From positions 1-43,112 of the forward strand of contig CASPLG010000012.1 of the NCBI GenBank assembly GCA_949422855.1: 43,112 nucleotides of DNA, written 5' to 3'. Positions 34,958 to 43,112 of the stretch are shown piece by piece. A program made the translations under genes and the position numbers. Each line of letters starts with the position of its first letter. Within the stretch, counting starts at the first letter, position 1. Origin of the DNA: an uncultured Eubacteriales bacterium (lineage in GTDB: Bacteria > Bacillota > Clostridia > Oscillospirales > Acutalibacteraceae). The notes beneath the pieces were generated by a model. The model made no database searches and was not told the origin of the DNA. It saw only the letters and a list, made by a program, of their open reading frames with translations.

Positions 34958-35632
34958 CTATTTATTCTCATTTACTTCCCTTACTGTATTGGCAACTGTT
35001 ACACATAAAATGTCTTTGAATCCCGCTTTTTTCAGCATTTTTACACATTCTACTAACGTACTCCCACTTGTAACAATATCATCACAAAGTATAACCGTGC
35101 CATCCCGGTTTTCACCTCGGCATACAGCTTCATATACTCCTTTTACATTTTGTACCCTGTCTTTTAGGTTTTTAAGCCTATGCTGTGGGGAGTTGTTTTT
35201 TATTTTCCTTAGAAATTCTTGAACCGGGATGTCCAATTTGCGCCCGATTTCTGCTGCCAACAACCTTGACTGATTATAACCTCTGTCATTTTTTCTGTAT
35301 TTGTGGAGAGGAACATATGTTACCGCAGAGAATTTTTTATCCGGAAATCTTGCCTCTATGGATTTGACTATTTCCATGGCAAAATTCCAACTGTACCTCT
35401 TGTATCTACGGAATTTAAATTTTCTTATGGCAGTCCTTACTCTCCCACTGTACCTGTAGGGCGAAACACATACAACCTCCCCTAATATCTTTCTCACACT
35501 GAAAATACATTTTATGTCTTTTTCGCATTCATTGCATTTTGTCTTGCCACTGTCTATGATTTTACCGCAATATGGACATGTATCCGGGTAAATGAGTGAA
35601 ATAAGTTTATCAAAAAATGATCCTCTTTCCAT
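34958..35632 (-). CDS. comF: ComF-family phosphoribosyltransferase-like protein
   Basis: Linked to natural transformation in competent bacteria; biochemical role not fully known. 224 residues. An N-terminal zinc-finger (CPYC at ~19, CNEC at ~34) precedes a PRTase-type domain with 'VPLHKYRKNDRGYNQS' and the PRPP loop VILCDDIVTSGST. The opening DKLISLIYPDTCPYCGK is typical. AGGAGGGAG precedes the ATG. It is the first gene of the minus-strand operon running to 28537. A comM-like gene is also in the window. Confidence 0.93.
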   Translation of the reverse strand: MERGSFFDKLISLIYPDTCPYCGKIIDSGKTKCNECEKDIKCIFSVRKILGEVVCVSPYRYSGRVRTAIRKFKFRRYKRYSWNFAMEIVKSIEARFPDKKFSAVTYVPLHKYRKNDRGYNQSRLLAAEIGRKLDIPVQEFLRKIKNNSPQHRLKNLKDRVQNVKGVYEAVCRGENRDGTVILCDDIVTSGSTLVECVKMLKKAGFKDILCVTVANTVREVNENK

Positions 35633-35966
35633 CGCTCCCTCCTTTAGACATCCTTATGAAACTTTTCGTGCTATAAACTAATATGATTTTCATTTGATTT
35701 TATTATAACATATGTTAAATAAAAATTGCACAACAAAAAACACGGCAAAAATTTATTAGGATTATAAACCCCAAAATTTCTCGCCGCTTTTTAAAGAGTT
35801 ATCTTATACCTATTATGAGTTTTCTAAATGCCAAAATACATTTGTTTGCCAAATAAACTGCATATACAGTGTAGTAAACATACCACCGCTATTTTGTAAT
35901 CTAAACTAGAGCATACCTACACAAAATTAAAAAATTTTCCAAGCTAAACAATTAAGGCTAATTTAT
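35633..35966. other. Intergenic DNA, AT-rich
   Basis: Carries a TATAAT on the minus strand near 35702-35708, upstream of comF, without a well-spaced -35. No gene, repeat or terminator hairpin was recognised. Confidence 0.4.
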
Positions 35967-36419
35967 CTATAGTTCATAATCTGCTCCATGCTTTTTCCAT
36001 TTATATGCGGAATATGCTGTTAATACTATTCCAATCACACTCAAAACACCTCCTACAGCCACTCCTCCCATAGCTGTTAAAGGTTCACCTTCTTCTCTAT
36101 GGCGACTTCTATGATGTCCATTTTCATTAATGACGACGACAGACGGGGCCAGCGGCGAACCGTTTTGAATTACTACATTACCTCCAACGATGTCCGAAAG
36201 CTCATTTTCAGATAAATTATTAAACTTATCCTCGATTTTTTCCCTCTGTTTAAAAATCAGCTCTGCGTCGTGCTCCGACATATTAATTCCCTTTTCTTCA
36301 AAACATTTAACAAACTCCGACACATCCTCAATCCGAGCAATTTTGTCTACAAATTTTTCATCTTGCATCAATTTCATAACCTGCGCCCTTTGTTCTTCGA
36401 TATCCATTTGAGATTCCAT
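35967..36419 (-). CDS. Nif11-leader-like protein with double-glycine site and membrane tail
   Basis: 150 residues. Residues 1-79 form a Nif11-type leader: 'QVMKLMQDEKFVDKIARI', 'EFVKCFEEKGINMSEHD', and the end NLSENELSDIVGG with Gly-Gly at ~78-79. The mature part begins NVVIQNGSPLAP, has a charged HHRSRHREEGE stretch and one membrane helix (~117-139) followed by KWKKHGADYEL. It shares layout with the products at 24593-25090 and 10157-10558. No modifying enzyme or peptidase-transporter is in the neighbourhood. GAGAGG lies rather far from the ATG, and M5 is an alternative start. The gene stands alone with its own promoter. Confidence 0.75.
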   Translation of the reverse strand: MESQMDIEEQRAQVMKLMQDEKFVDKIARIEDVSEFVKCFEEKGINMSEHDAELIFKQREKIEDKFNNLSENELSDIVGGNVVIQNGSPLAPSVVVINENGHHRSRHREEGEPLTAMGGVAVGGVLSVIGIVLTAYSAYKWKKHGADYEL

Positions 36420-36743
36420 TTTCTAAATCATCCTCTCTACCTTCAAATCTTGCCATTCAAAAATAGCTATGAATTTAGCCCAAAATACCTTTCTAATTAC
36501 ATGAAAATATTCATTGCATTAGGGAAATATAATTAAAATACTTAGTATATACCTCTATTATTATACAATAAGTCATATAAAATTTCAATATTTACTCTTA
36601 GTTTAATCCGGTTGTCCACTATGCACTTTATTTCTGCATAGATGGCAGAAAAATTCGGTGAAAGTATAGAATATAAAATTCGGAAACTTCCACCTGTTCT
36701 ATTCTTAAATGTCAGCATATACTCATTTGCCTGATATAAAATT
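36420..36743. other. Intergenic DNA holding one promoter
   Basis: AT-rich, with the promoter at 36560-36588 as the only clear signal. An inverted 'CTATGCA...TGCATAG' pairing near 36618-36642 could be a weak hairpin. Confidence 0.4.
36560..36588 (-). promoter_or_regulatory. Sigma-A-type promoter of the Nif11-leader-like gene
   Basis: On the minus strand TTGAAA, exactly 17 bases, TATAAT. The 5' leader would be about 135 bases. Confidence 0.6.
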
Positions 36744-37682
36744 TTAGGCCAGACTATCTACAGCCTTTTGAAACTGAATATCCTCATCATGACTTAATTC
36801 CCCACGCCTAAACAGTTCTTTTTTATCACTGTCCAAAATAACCTCATCGTCCGGCAAAACACCTTTATTCGTCAGTATCTGCTCCTTCTGAGTGACCAAA
36901 TGCGCGATTGGGAAAATTAGTCCCGAGCCGTCAGATAACTCTGAAGTCTTTTCGTAAACAGTATTTCCTTTAGTCTTTTCCCCTATTACCCTGCCAAAAC
37001 CTGAGTCTTTACATGCAGATGCAATAAGTTCCGGTACACCTTCAGTATCCGAATCGACAATAACAGCAAACTTTATATCCATTCTATCAGCGTCCGTTTT
37101 GTAAACTATTTCTTTGTTGCCTTTTTTGTCGATAGATTTTATTGAATCTCCATTTCGGGACAGAGAATCAAAGCATTTTTCAATATACTCTAAATTCGTC
37201 CCATCAAGCCCTCTTATATCAAGTATGACTTTCCGCACTCCCTCACCAAAAAGAGCCCTTAATGCATCCACAAACATATCCCCCGTGTTATTTGCAAGGG
37301 AATTTATCTTTATGTATCCTATATTATCGCCGAGCACCTCATATTTTACCGAGTTTTCATCTGAAGTTTTGTCCGACATACACTCTTTGTACTCATCGGA
37401 AGTGAGGTACTTACATGAATCACTCTCCAGCCCTCTTACATACCCATCACATATATCGGACATCAATTCCTTTTCGTCCACATTCCCAATGTACTCCTGA
37501 CGAATCATTTTATCAATCTCGCTCAGCTTAGAATACATATTAGCTCTTTCCTGATTGTAAGCAACCACATCATTAAATTTTCTCATCGCCATCATATACC
37601 CTAGAGAATACGCCATAGCCCCCGCAATACAAACGAAGGCTATAACCACTCCACCGGGTACATTTTTCCTGAGTATCTTCAC
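36744..37682 (-). CDS. S41-type (CtpA/CtpB-like) protein with lost catalytic residues
   Basis: The start is the GTG at 37682, six bases after GGGGGGGA; a TTG eight codons upstream has no site. The 312-residue product has one N-terminal membrane helix (~10-32), a helical region, and then an S41 core: 'VLGDNIGYIKINSLANNTG', 'EGVRKVILDIRG' and 'VIGEKTKGNTVYEK'. The PDZ domain normally before the core is absent. The usual SASASE block with the catalytic Ser reads TEGVPE, and the Lys of GKGxVQ is Asn, so proteolysis is unlikely. S41 genes often follow ftsEX and its hydrolase in Firmicutes. It may now be a non-enzymatic binding partner of the FtsEX-hydrolase complex. It ends the operon. Confidence 0.8.
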   Translation of the reverse strand: MKILRKNVPGGVVIAFVCIAGAMAYSLGYMMAMRKFNDVVAYNQERANMYSKLSEIDKMIRQEYIGNVDEKELMSDICDGYVRGLESDSCKYLTSDEYKECMSDKTSDENSVKYEVLGDNIGYIKINSLANNTGDMFVDALRALFGEGVRKVILDIRGLDGTNLEYIEKCFDSLSRNGDSIKSIDKKGNKEIVYKTDADRMDIKFAVIVDSDTEGVPELIASACKDSGFGRVIGEKTKGNTVYEKTSELSDGSGLIFPIAHLVTQKEQILTNKGVLPDDEVILDSDKKELFRRGELSHDEDIQFQKAVDSLA

Positions 37683-37712
37683 AGCTTGTCCCCCCCCAGC
37701 AAACAAAAATTT

Positions 37713-39005
37713 TTACCTTTCTAGTTCATCCATAGGGTTGTACTTTTCACCATAAAGCCTCGTCTCAAAGTGGAGGTGTGGACCGGTTGAAAGCCCCGTG
37801 CTCCCCACATACCCAATAGTTTGTCCTTTTTTGACGGTCTGCCCTTTCTGAACCGCCAAACCACTCATATGTGCATACAAAGTAGATTTACCGTTTCCAT
37901 GGTCTATAATCACATATGTACCGTATCCTCCACCATAACCGCTGGCATTCGCAAAAATTACCTCTCCATCATCGGCCGCAACCACTTTAGCCCCGTATAT
38001 TCCACTGCCGGCTATGTCAATCGCTCGGTGCATACTGGTTCGATTCACTGTGTCATAATAATCAGAAGATATGTAATAAAATCCCGGGACGGGCCACATA
38101 AGAGTTCCTGTTCCAACTGACGACCCTTGACCCTTATTGGTAGAACTTTGCCCTGTACCACCATTATCCTTGTTCTCAGTGCTCGTTTGATTGTTTTTCT
38201 GTGCTTCCTGACGCTTTTTTTCTTCTTCCTGTCTGCGCTTCTCCCGCTCTGCTATAATCCTCTGCTCTTCATAATACTGTTCTATTTCAGCATTTATCCT
38301 CTTAAGTTCCTCATCATTTTCATCAATTCGACTCTTTACTTCTTGCTCTGAAGTCTGAAGCTGAGAAAGAATTTCCTCGCTCTTGTCCAATAAATCCTGC
38401 AGTTCATTTTGGTTATTGGTTAAATCGCTTCTTTCAAGTTCCGCTTCCTTCTTTTTCTCTTCAACAGCTTTTTTATTATTCTCTATCTGCTCAATGTCCG
38501 CATTCAGCTGGTCAATAAGACCGCTTATCGTATCGCTGACAGACCTTACAATTTCAGCCTTGTCCAAGAAATCCTCAAAGGTTTTAGCCTGCAATATTAT
38601 GTCGATTCCCGAGGCATCTCCGGCTACATAAACAGAATATAAACTCTCTTTCAGTACTTCCTTTTTCTTCTTCATGTCCTGGTTGAGACTCTCTATACGT
38701 CCCTCAAGTTCCTCTATGTCAATTTCGAGCTTTAATATGTACCTATTGGAATTGTCAATTTGCTGCTTAACAATGCTTATCTGTTTATCGAGTTGATCCT
38801 TTCTGTCGCCCTCTTCACGTATGCTGTCCTTGGATTTCTGCAGCTCCTGCTTTAGTTCTTCATTTTTCTGTTTTAGTTCCTTCTGTGATGCCTCACTCTC
38901 ATTTATATTAACTGCGAGAGCCGGCACAGCAGCCCATACCCCAACCGATACAACAAATGTAGTTAAAGCCAACATAGCTTTCAATCTCTTACCACGCAAC
39001 AACAT
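37713..39005 (-). CDS. Secreted coiled-coil M23 murein hydrolase or activator (CwlO/PcsB/EnvC-like)
   Basis: 430 residues. Signal peptide (~1-31, VPALA-VN); long coiled coil (~35-265) that in this class is held or moved by FtsX; a Lys/Asn/Gln/Ser linker (~265-300); and a C-terminal M23 (LytM) domain with 'HRAIDIAGSG' (zinc His and Asp) and 'GPHLHFETRLYG' (HxH). It cuts peptidoglycan cross-bridges, or activates an amidase, under FtsEX control. AGGAGG is only two bases from the ATG, so TTG at codon 2 or 3 may be used instead. It overlaps the end of ftsX by 17 bases. Confidence 0.92.
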   Translation of the reverse strand: MLLRGKRLKAMLALTTFVVSVGVWAAVPALAVNINESEASQKELKQKNEELKQELQKSKDSIREEGDRKDQLDKQISIVKQQIDNSNRYILKLEIDIEELEGRIESLNQDMKKKKEVLKESLYSVYVAGDASGIDIILQAKTFEDFLDKAEIVRSVSDTISGLIDQLNADIEQIENNKKAVEEKKKEAELERSDLTNNQNELQDLLDKSEEILSQLQTSEQEVKSRIDENDEELKRINAEIEQYYEEQRIIAEREKRRQEEEKKRQEAQKNNQTSTENKDNGGTGQSSTNKGQGSSVGTGTLMWPVPGFYYISSDYYDTVNRTSMHRAIDIAGSGIYGAKVVAADDGEVIFANASGYGGGYGTYVIIDHGNGKSTLYAHMSGLAVQKGQTVKKGQTIGYVGSTGLSTGPHLHFETRLYGEKYNPMDELER

Positions 39006-39897
39006 CTCCTCCTTCTTTTTTTAAGTACCTGCTAATCGAAATTACTCCGCCAACAGCACCCAATAATACTCCCACAACTGTAAAACCTAGGAAAATCGGC
39101 AATGCAACATCTTCAAACGGCATCCCTCTGAACGGAACAATCTTGTTGATGATTATCATAGCCTCATCATAAACCAGCTTCAAAAGTCCCGTGGAAATCA
39201 CCGCTGAAATCAGTCCTATAACTACCCCTTCGATAATAAACGGCACCCTTATGAACCAGTTAGTCGCCCCTATCGATTTCATAATGCTTATCTCAAACCT
39301 CCTGCTGTACATACTGACTTTAATGGTATTTGAGATAATAAACAATGAAACCGCTCCAAGTGAAATTACAATCCAAAATCCGGCGCTGGTCAGCAAGCTG
39401 TTCAGACTCGTAAGTTTTTTCGCCGTTTCACTTCTGTCACTTATAGATCCTACTCCATCTATAGCCTTTAAACTGTCAACCGTGTTTTCGTAAGCATAAG
39501 TGGAAAAGTCCTCCATAGTAACGTGAAATGCGTTGGGAAAAGGATTTTCGTCACCTTGCAGTATATCAAAAAGCGAACCTAACATTTCCTCATACTTTTT
39601 TACAGCTTCTTCACGCGAATAATACTCACAATGCGAAACATTGGGAATTGCTTTAATTTTTTCCTCAATCTTAGCGGCCTGTGCATGCGAAACATCTTTA
39701 TTAAGATATACAGTTATACTGTTTTTTCCTTCAATCGTTTTTAGAGTCGAACGTACATTTACCGACATCAAAACAGCACTGCCTGTCAAAATCATACAAC
39801 AAACCATTACTAAAATTGATGCTATAGACATCATACCATTAATCCAAATGTTTTTAAACCCCTCTTTTAGGAAGTATTTTATGGAAACTAACTTCAT
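38989..39897 (-). CDS. ftsX: Cell division protein FtsX
   Basis: Membrane subunit of the FtsEX complex. 302 residues with four membrane helices (~20-45, ~175-200, ~225-250, ~270-292), a large extracellular loop after helix 1, and typical stretches 'NTIKVSMYSRRFEISIMKSI' and 'GATNWFIRVPFIIEG'. FtsE hydrolysis is transmitted through FtsX to the secreted coiled-coil hydrolase. It overlaps ftsE by 4 bases (ATGA-type) and the hydrolase by 17. Confidence 0.95.
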   Translation of the reverse strand: MKLVSIKYFLKEGFKNIWINGMMSIASILVMVCCMILTGSAVLMSVNVRSTLKTIEGKNSITVYLNKDVSHAQAAKIEEKIKAIPNVSHCEYYSREEAVKKYEEMLGSLFDILQGDENPFPNAFHVTMEDFSTYAYENTVDSLKAIDGVGSISDRSETAKKLTSLNSLLTSAGFWIVISLGAVSLFIISNTIKVSMYSRRFEISIMKSIGATNWFIRVPFIIEGVVIGLISAVISTGLLKLVYDEAMIIINKIVPFRGMPFEDVALPIFLGFTVVGVLLGAVGGVISISRYLKKEGGDVVAW

Positions 39898-40574
39898 ACC
39901 CCCTTATTTCGCCTCCCAACGTCATTTTTAACCCTGCCGTCAGAAATTTCCACAATTCTGAACGGAAATTTTTTCACTATTTCGATGTCGTGCGTCACCA
40001 TTACAATGGTTGTCCCACATTTGTTAATTTCACCGAGAAGTTCTACAATTTCATACGACATCGATGGGTCAATATTTCCTGTAGGCTCGTCCGCTATTAT
40101 CATATGTGGATTATTTACCAGCGCACGGGCCATACCAACCCTTTGTTTCTCTCCGCCGGAAAGCTCGGAAGGCCTCCTGCGAGCCTTGTCAGACAGTCCC
40201 ACGAGCCCCAATACATATGGCACTCTTTTACTTTTCTCCTTGCTTCCCGCACCAACTATATCCATCGCAAACTCAACATTTTCATAAACCGTCATTTTAT
40301 CAATAAGTCTGAAATCCTGGAAAACAATCCCCATAGTCCTTCTTAAATACGGTATCTCAGAGCTTTTCATAGCGGTAATATCTGTGCCATTTATGATAAT
40401 TTTACCACCGGTGGGCTCTTCCTCCTTCATTATGAGCTTTAAAAGCGTGCTCTTGCCCGAACCGGACGCTCCAACAACAAATACAAACTCTCCGTCATCT
40501 ATGGTCAGATTAAAATCTTTGAGTGCAACTGTCGTATTATCATAGATTTTAGTTATATTTTGCAGCTCTATCAT
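39894..40574 (-). CDS. ftsE: Cell division ATP-binding protein FtsE
   Basis: ATPase subunit of FtsEX. The start is the ATG at 40574, giving MIELQNITKIYDNTTVAL and 226-228 residues, as in other FtsE; an in-frame upstream ATG adds 17 residues but breaks the family start. Walker A GASGSGKST, signature LSGGEKQR, Walker B MIIADEPTGNID and H-loop MVTHD are intact. Confidence 0.95.
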   Translation of the reverse strand: MIELQNITKIYDNTTVALKDFNLTIDDGEFVFVVGASGSGKSTLLKLIMKEEEPTGGKIIINGTDITAMKSSEIPYLRRTMGIVFQDFRLIDKMTVYENVEFAMDIVGAGSKEKSKRVPYVLGLVGLSDKARRRPSELSGGEKQRVGMARALVNNPHMIIADEPTGNIDPSMSYEIVELLGEINKCGTTIVMVTHDIEIVKKFPFRIVEISDGRVKNDVGRRNKGV

Positions 40575-40672
40575 ACTATGATTCCCCGCCACCTCTCCAA
40601 TAATTAACTCAGCCGCCTTTGTCAAGACGGCCTGTTAAATCAAACAGTGTAAACACTGCCCTTAAAATACTA

Positions 40673-41758
40673 TCAATACTTAACCGGATTAGCCATCAAA
40701 TATTTTTTAACCATGAGTGCAACTTTAAACACTATAGCATCTTCAAATTCTCTCAAATCTAAACCGGTAACCTTTTTAATCTTCTCCAGTCTGTAAACCA
40801 ACGTGTTTCTATGTACGAATAGCTTCCTAGACGTCTCAGAAACATTAAGACTGTTTTCAAAGAACTTCTGAATCGTAAACAAAGTCTCTTGATCCATGGT
40901 TTCAAGCGAGCCTTTTTTAAATACTTCCTTTAAAAATGTTTCACAAAGAGTGGTCGGCAGCTGATATATAAGCCTCGCTATTCCCAGATGTTCATACGTT
41001 ACTATACTTCTCTCCGTCTCAAACACTTTCCCGACTTCTATTGCTACCTGTGCCTCTTTAAACGAACGTGCCAACTCACGTGTCCCGGTCACGGCAGTAC
41101 CAATTCCGACTACGCTGCGTATATAATATTCTCCGGAAAGAGTATCAACGATTGAAGCAGCTAATTTTTCAATATCTTTTTCATCTACATTGGGTTTTAG
41201 TTCTTTAACAAGTGCAACATCAGTTTCGCTAATATTTATTACGAAATCTTTTGTCTTATCCGGGAACAAGCCTTGCACAACTTCATAAGCAGACGCATCA
41301 GACGTCGAGAGAGTCTTGATAATCATACAAACACGGCGCACATCCGTATTAAGACGCAGTTCTCTGGATTTAAGATAGACATCGCCCGGCAAAATATTGT
41401 CAAGCAAAACATTTTTTATGAAATTGACTTTGTCGTATTTCTCGTCATAATATTTTTTCGCGTTAGCCATGGAAACCGATAGAATAATACTGTATTTTTT
41501 TGCAGTTTCGTCAGTCCCCAAAACAAAAACAGCATACTCAGGTCTCAAAGGACTGCCAAAACACTTATAGGTGTATCCGTCAACAGTTGCAATGTCTGAG
41601 GCCGACAGTACATTAAAATCAACTTCCGGAATGGTCTCACCAATTCTCCCAAGCTCGCTCGCGGAAACTACAGTGGATGATGCATCTATTACTCCGATAT
41701 TGCGGTCCAATGCGCCCCCCATCTGATGAATTATTCCTTGAAATAGTCTATTAGACAT
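40673..41758 (-). CDS. CdaR/PucR-family transcriptional regulator
   Basis: 361 residues from the ATG at 41758 behind GAGGG; an ATG four codons earlier is also possible. An N-terminal sensing region (~1-125) and a GGDEF-like middle ('SVVGIGTAVTGTRELARSFK', 'EAQVAIEVGK') precede the C-terminal PucR-type helix-turn-helix ('LNVSETSRKLFVHRNTLVYRLEKI'). The order regulator-ftsE-ftsX-hydrolase is frequent in Clostridia, suggesting it controls cell-wall remodelling genes; the ligand is unknown. A TATAAT lies upstream near 41776-41782. The gap to ftsE is 98 bases. Confidence 0.88.
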   Translation of the reverse strand: MSNRLFQGIIHQMGGALDRNIGVIDASSTVVSASELGRIGETIPEVDFNVLSASDIATVDGYTYKCFGSPLRPEYAVFVLGTDETAKKYSIILSVSMANAKKYYDEKYDKVNFIKNVLLDNILPGDVYLKSRELRLNTDVRRVCMIIKTLSTSDASAYEVVQGLFPDKTKDFVINISETDVALVKELKPNVDEKDIEKLAASIVDTLSGEYYIRSVVGIGTAVTGTRELARSFKEAQVAIEVGKVFETERSIVTYEHLGIARLIYQLPTTLCETFLKEVFKKGSLETMDQETLFTIQKFFENSLNVSETSRKLFVHRNTLVYRLEKIKKVTGLDLREFEDAIVFKVALMVKKYLMANPVKY

Positions 41759-42156
41759 AAAAACCCTCATTTCTTAAAAAGCTATTATAACAGTATATTT
41801 TACAGGGAACTAAATTAGATGTAAGATAAACCAATATCCACATATATTATAACTAATTAATTCGAAATTTGCAATAGTATAATTGCCACAAATGCCAGTA
41901 TATAAAAGAAAATTCTATAATTCATAATTTTTTTAAAAATATAAAGAGTAATATAGTTATTTTTGTGTGAAGCATAACAAAAATAATGTGTTTGTTTCTC
42001 CGGCTCACTTAGAATCTTTTGTTCTGCAGCGCACTGCTTATGCCCCTTATGTACTGAAAATATAATATTTTTATTGTTCACACCAAAATAGACCCCTGCC
42101 GTAAAATTATACAAGGGTCTATAATCTAACCAAAAGTCTGAGCTAAGACCAAATTT
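41759..42156. other. Intergenic DNA with one terminator
   Basis: Holds the terminator at 42085-42122 and an AT-rich promoter region for the regulator gene. A short frame at 41857-42114 begins inside the terminator and is not accepted as a gene. Confidence 0.5.
42085..42122 (-). terminator. Terminator of the coiled-coil protein gene
   Basis: On the minus strand ATAGACCC pairs with GGGTCTAT, extended by TTG/CAG, and is followed by TTTTGG. It starts 35 bases after the stop codon. Confidence 0.75.
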
Positions 42157-43065
42157 TTATTCGCCCTTCTCGTCTTTGTCAACCTGCACCTTCAATTTTC
42201 TTATTATCTTTAAAACCTTCTCCCTGCTATAATCAGAAAGTGCCTCCTTAAGTTCCGGAGAGCCGCCCTGCTGTGCCTTATTGGATACAGATTCTATTTC
42301 TGCCTTAATTTTATCGTACACCGCATTGAATTCATTACTAAAATCTTCAATTTTCTTATCAATTTCTCTTCTGGCATTCTTCATTTCGTCCCCGAATTTC
42401 TGCTTTTCTTCATTCGTATCATTTTGGAGGGCTGCAGTTATATTTTGTATTTTTGTTCTCGATTCCTCTATAGAAGACTCTGCCTCATCTTCTTCTTTTT
42501 CCAAAAGTTTTAAGATTTTATTGCGTTCTTTGTCAAAAATAGATAAAAGCGTGAAAAGAGTAGCCCTGGGGGTTATACCGCACCACTTACCCATATTTGG
42601 ATGTGCCTTATCAAACGGATACTGGTAATCCTTTTTTTCAATGGCATGTGTCTTATCGTTATATAGTATGATTTTGAGCCCCTTAACTACAGAATCAAGC
42701 TTCGCCTTTTCATCGCCGCCGCGAGGTTTCAACAACGAACTGCTCATATCAATATCAAAACAGTCATCCAGTTTATTTTTTCTACTGTTTACCTTGTCCT
42801 TTGTGGTCTGAATCAGAGACCAAAAGTGCGGGTCCTTAGCTGCATTTACCAGCTTTATGCCGCCGTATAGACAGCCTATCGGGTCGCTGGTAATCTTATG
42901 CTGCAGCCACGGTTTCTTCGAGTCGTGCTTCACGAGTAAAGGCTTTGCCTTCTGCTTTAACTCTTTCAGTGCCTCTTTTTTCGCTTGCTTTTCTTCCTTC
43001 TTCCTTTGCCTTGCCTCATCCCGTGCTTGTTTTTCTTGTGCTTTCTCCTCTGCTGTTTTTGGCAT
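42157..43065 (-). CDS. Unrecognised coiled-coil protein with basic N-terminus
   Basis: 302 residues from an ATG behind a perfect AGGAGG. Residues 1-45 are a Lys/Glu/Ala-rich helix (EEKAQEKQARDEARQRKKEE). Residues ~50-170 form a globular region with 'DPIGCLYGGIKLVNAAKDPH', 'DCFDIDMSSSLLKP' and 'HPNMGKWCGITPRATLFTLL', which I cannot place in a family. Residues ~175-285 are coiled coil (EEDEAESSIEESRTKIQNI). It has no signal peptide and no membrane helix. It ends before a good terminator, so it is not part of the cdaR-ftsEX operon. The context does not reveal a role; an accessory or effector protein cannot be excluded. Confidence 0.7.
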   Translation of the reverse strand: MPKTAEEKAQEKQARDEARQRKKEEKQAKKEALKELKQKAKPLLVKHDSKKPWLQHKITSDPIGCLYGGIKLVNAAKDPHFWSLIQTTKDKVNSRKNKLDDCFDIDMSSSLLKPRGGDEKAKLDSVVKGLKIILYNDKTHAIEKKDYQYPFDKAHPNMGKWCGITPRATLFTLLSIFDKERNKILKLLEKEEDEAESSIEESRTKIQNITAALQNDTNEEKQKFGDEMKNARREIDKKIEDFSNEFNAVYDKIKAEIESVSNKAQQGGSPELKEALSDYSREKVLKIIRKLKVQVDKDEKGE

Positions 43066-43112
43066 TATAATCTACCTCCTTAAAATACATAATTATGTTT
43101 TAAAACTACTCC

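Noticed and set aside
41857..42114. 85-codon minus-strand frame with a hydrophobic C-terminus
   Set aside because: It starts inside the terminator of the upstream gene, has a TTG start and no ribosome site.

Overview
The window looks like a chromosome segment of a low-GC, Gram-positive bacterium of the class Clostridia, probably near the Oscillospiraceae/Ruminococcaceae. The evidence is AT-rich DNA with strong Shine-Dalgarno sites, frequent GTG/TTG starts, tRNA genes that encode CCA, a CdaR-type regulator next to ftsEX, a CwlO-like peptidase and an S41-type protein, and several surface proteins with Gram-positive signal peptides. The genus cannot be fixed from sequence alone.

Layout. 1-4408 (minus) is the 5' part of a very large secreted protein built from repeated Ig-like modules. 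5003-5632 is a superoxide dismutase. 6085-8525 is a patchwork: a GNAT acetyltransferase, tRNA-fMet and tRNA-Pro, a crippled IS630-type element with intact ends, and a small Ala-rich protein. 8876-9896 is a three-gene cluster of small proteins. 10157-10558 is a leader-like membrane protein followed by a decayed partial copy of itself.

The core of the window is a six-gene minus-strand operon from 21026 down to 10876. In transcription order it encodes a multi-pass receptor-like protein with an extracellular propeller-like region, a Cache-like sensor, HAMP and a degenerate class III cyclase domain; a membrane-anchored MORN-repeat protein; a secreted coiled-coil protein with a copper-amine-oxidase-N-like domain; a DUF4255/Pvc16-type tube-cap protein with a poly-Asp tail; a carboxypeptidase-regulatory-like protein with an acidic repeat tail; and a tandem AAA+ ATPase of the Afp15/Pvc15 type. 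The last three are hallmark accessory parts of contractile injection systems (eCIS). No sheath, tube, baseplate or spike gene is in the window. A divergent gene (21192-22337) encodes a transmembrane protein with a possible pseudokinase region and a LysM domain. My reading is that this locus is a membrane or cell-wall docking and sensing module for a contractile injection system whose structural genes lie elsewhere.

The rest is mostly housekeeping. 22628-24172 is a ComM-type AAA+ protein. 24284-25090 holds a YtxH-like protein and a Nif11-leader-like double-glycine protein. 25319-26482 is a secreted eukaryotic-type (PP1-like) Ser/Thr phosphatase. tRNA-Trp and tRNA-Thr, a tyrosine recombinase and RNase HI follow. 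35632-28537 is a compact minus-strand operon (comF, amino-acid ABC transporter, tsaE, tsaB, rpiB, upp, and a CapD/FlaA1-type nucleotide-sugar dehydratase). A second Nif11-like double-glycine membrane protein sits at 35967-36419. 41758-36744 is the cdaR-ftsE-ftsX-murein hydrolase-S41-like operon for cell-wall remodelling at division; its last product has lost the catalytic residues. The window ends with an unrecognised coiled-coil protein.
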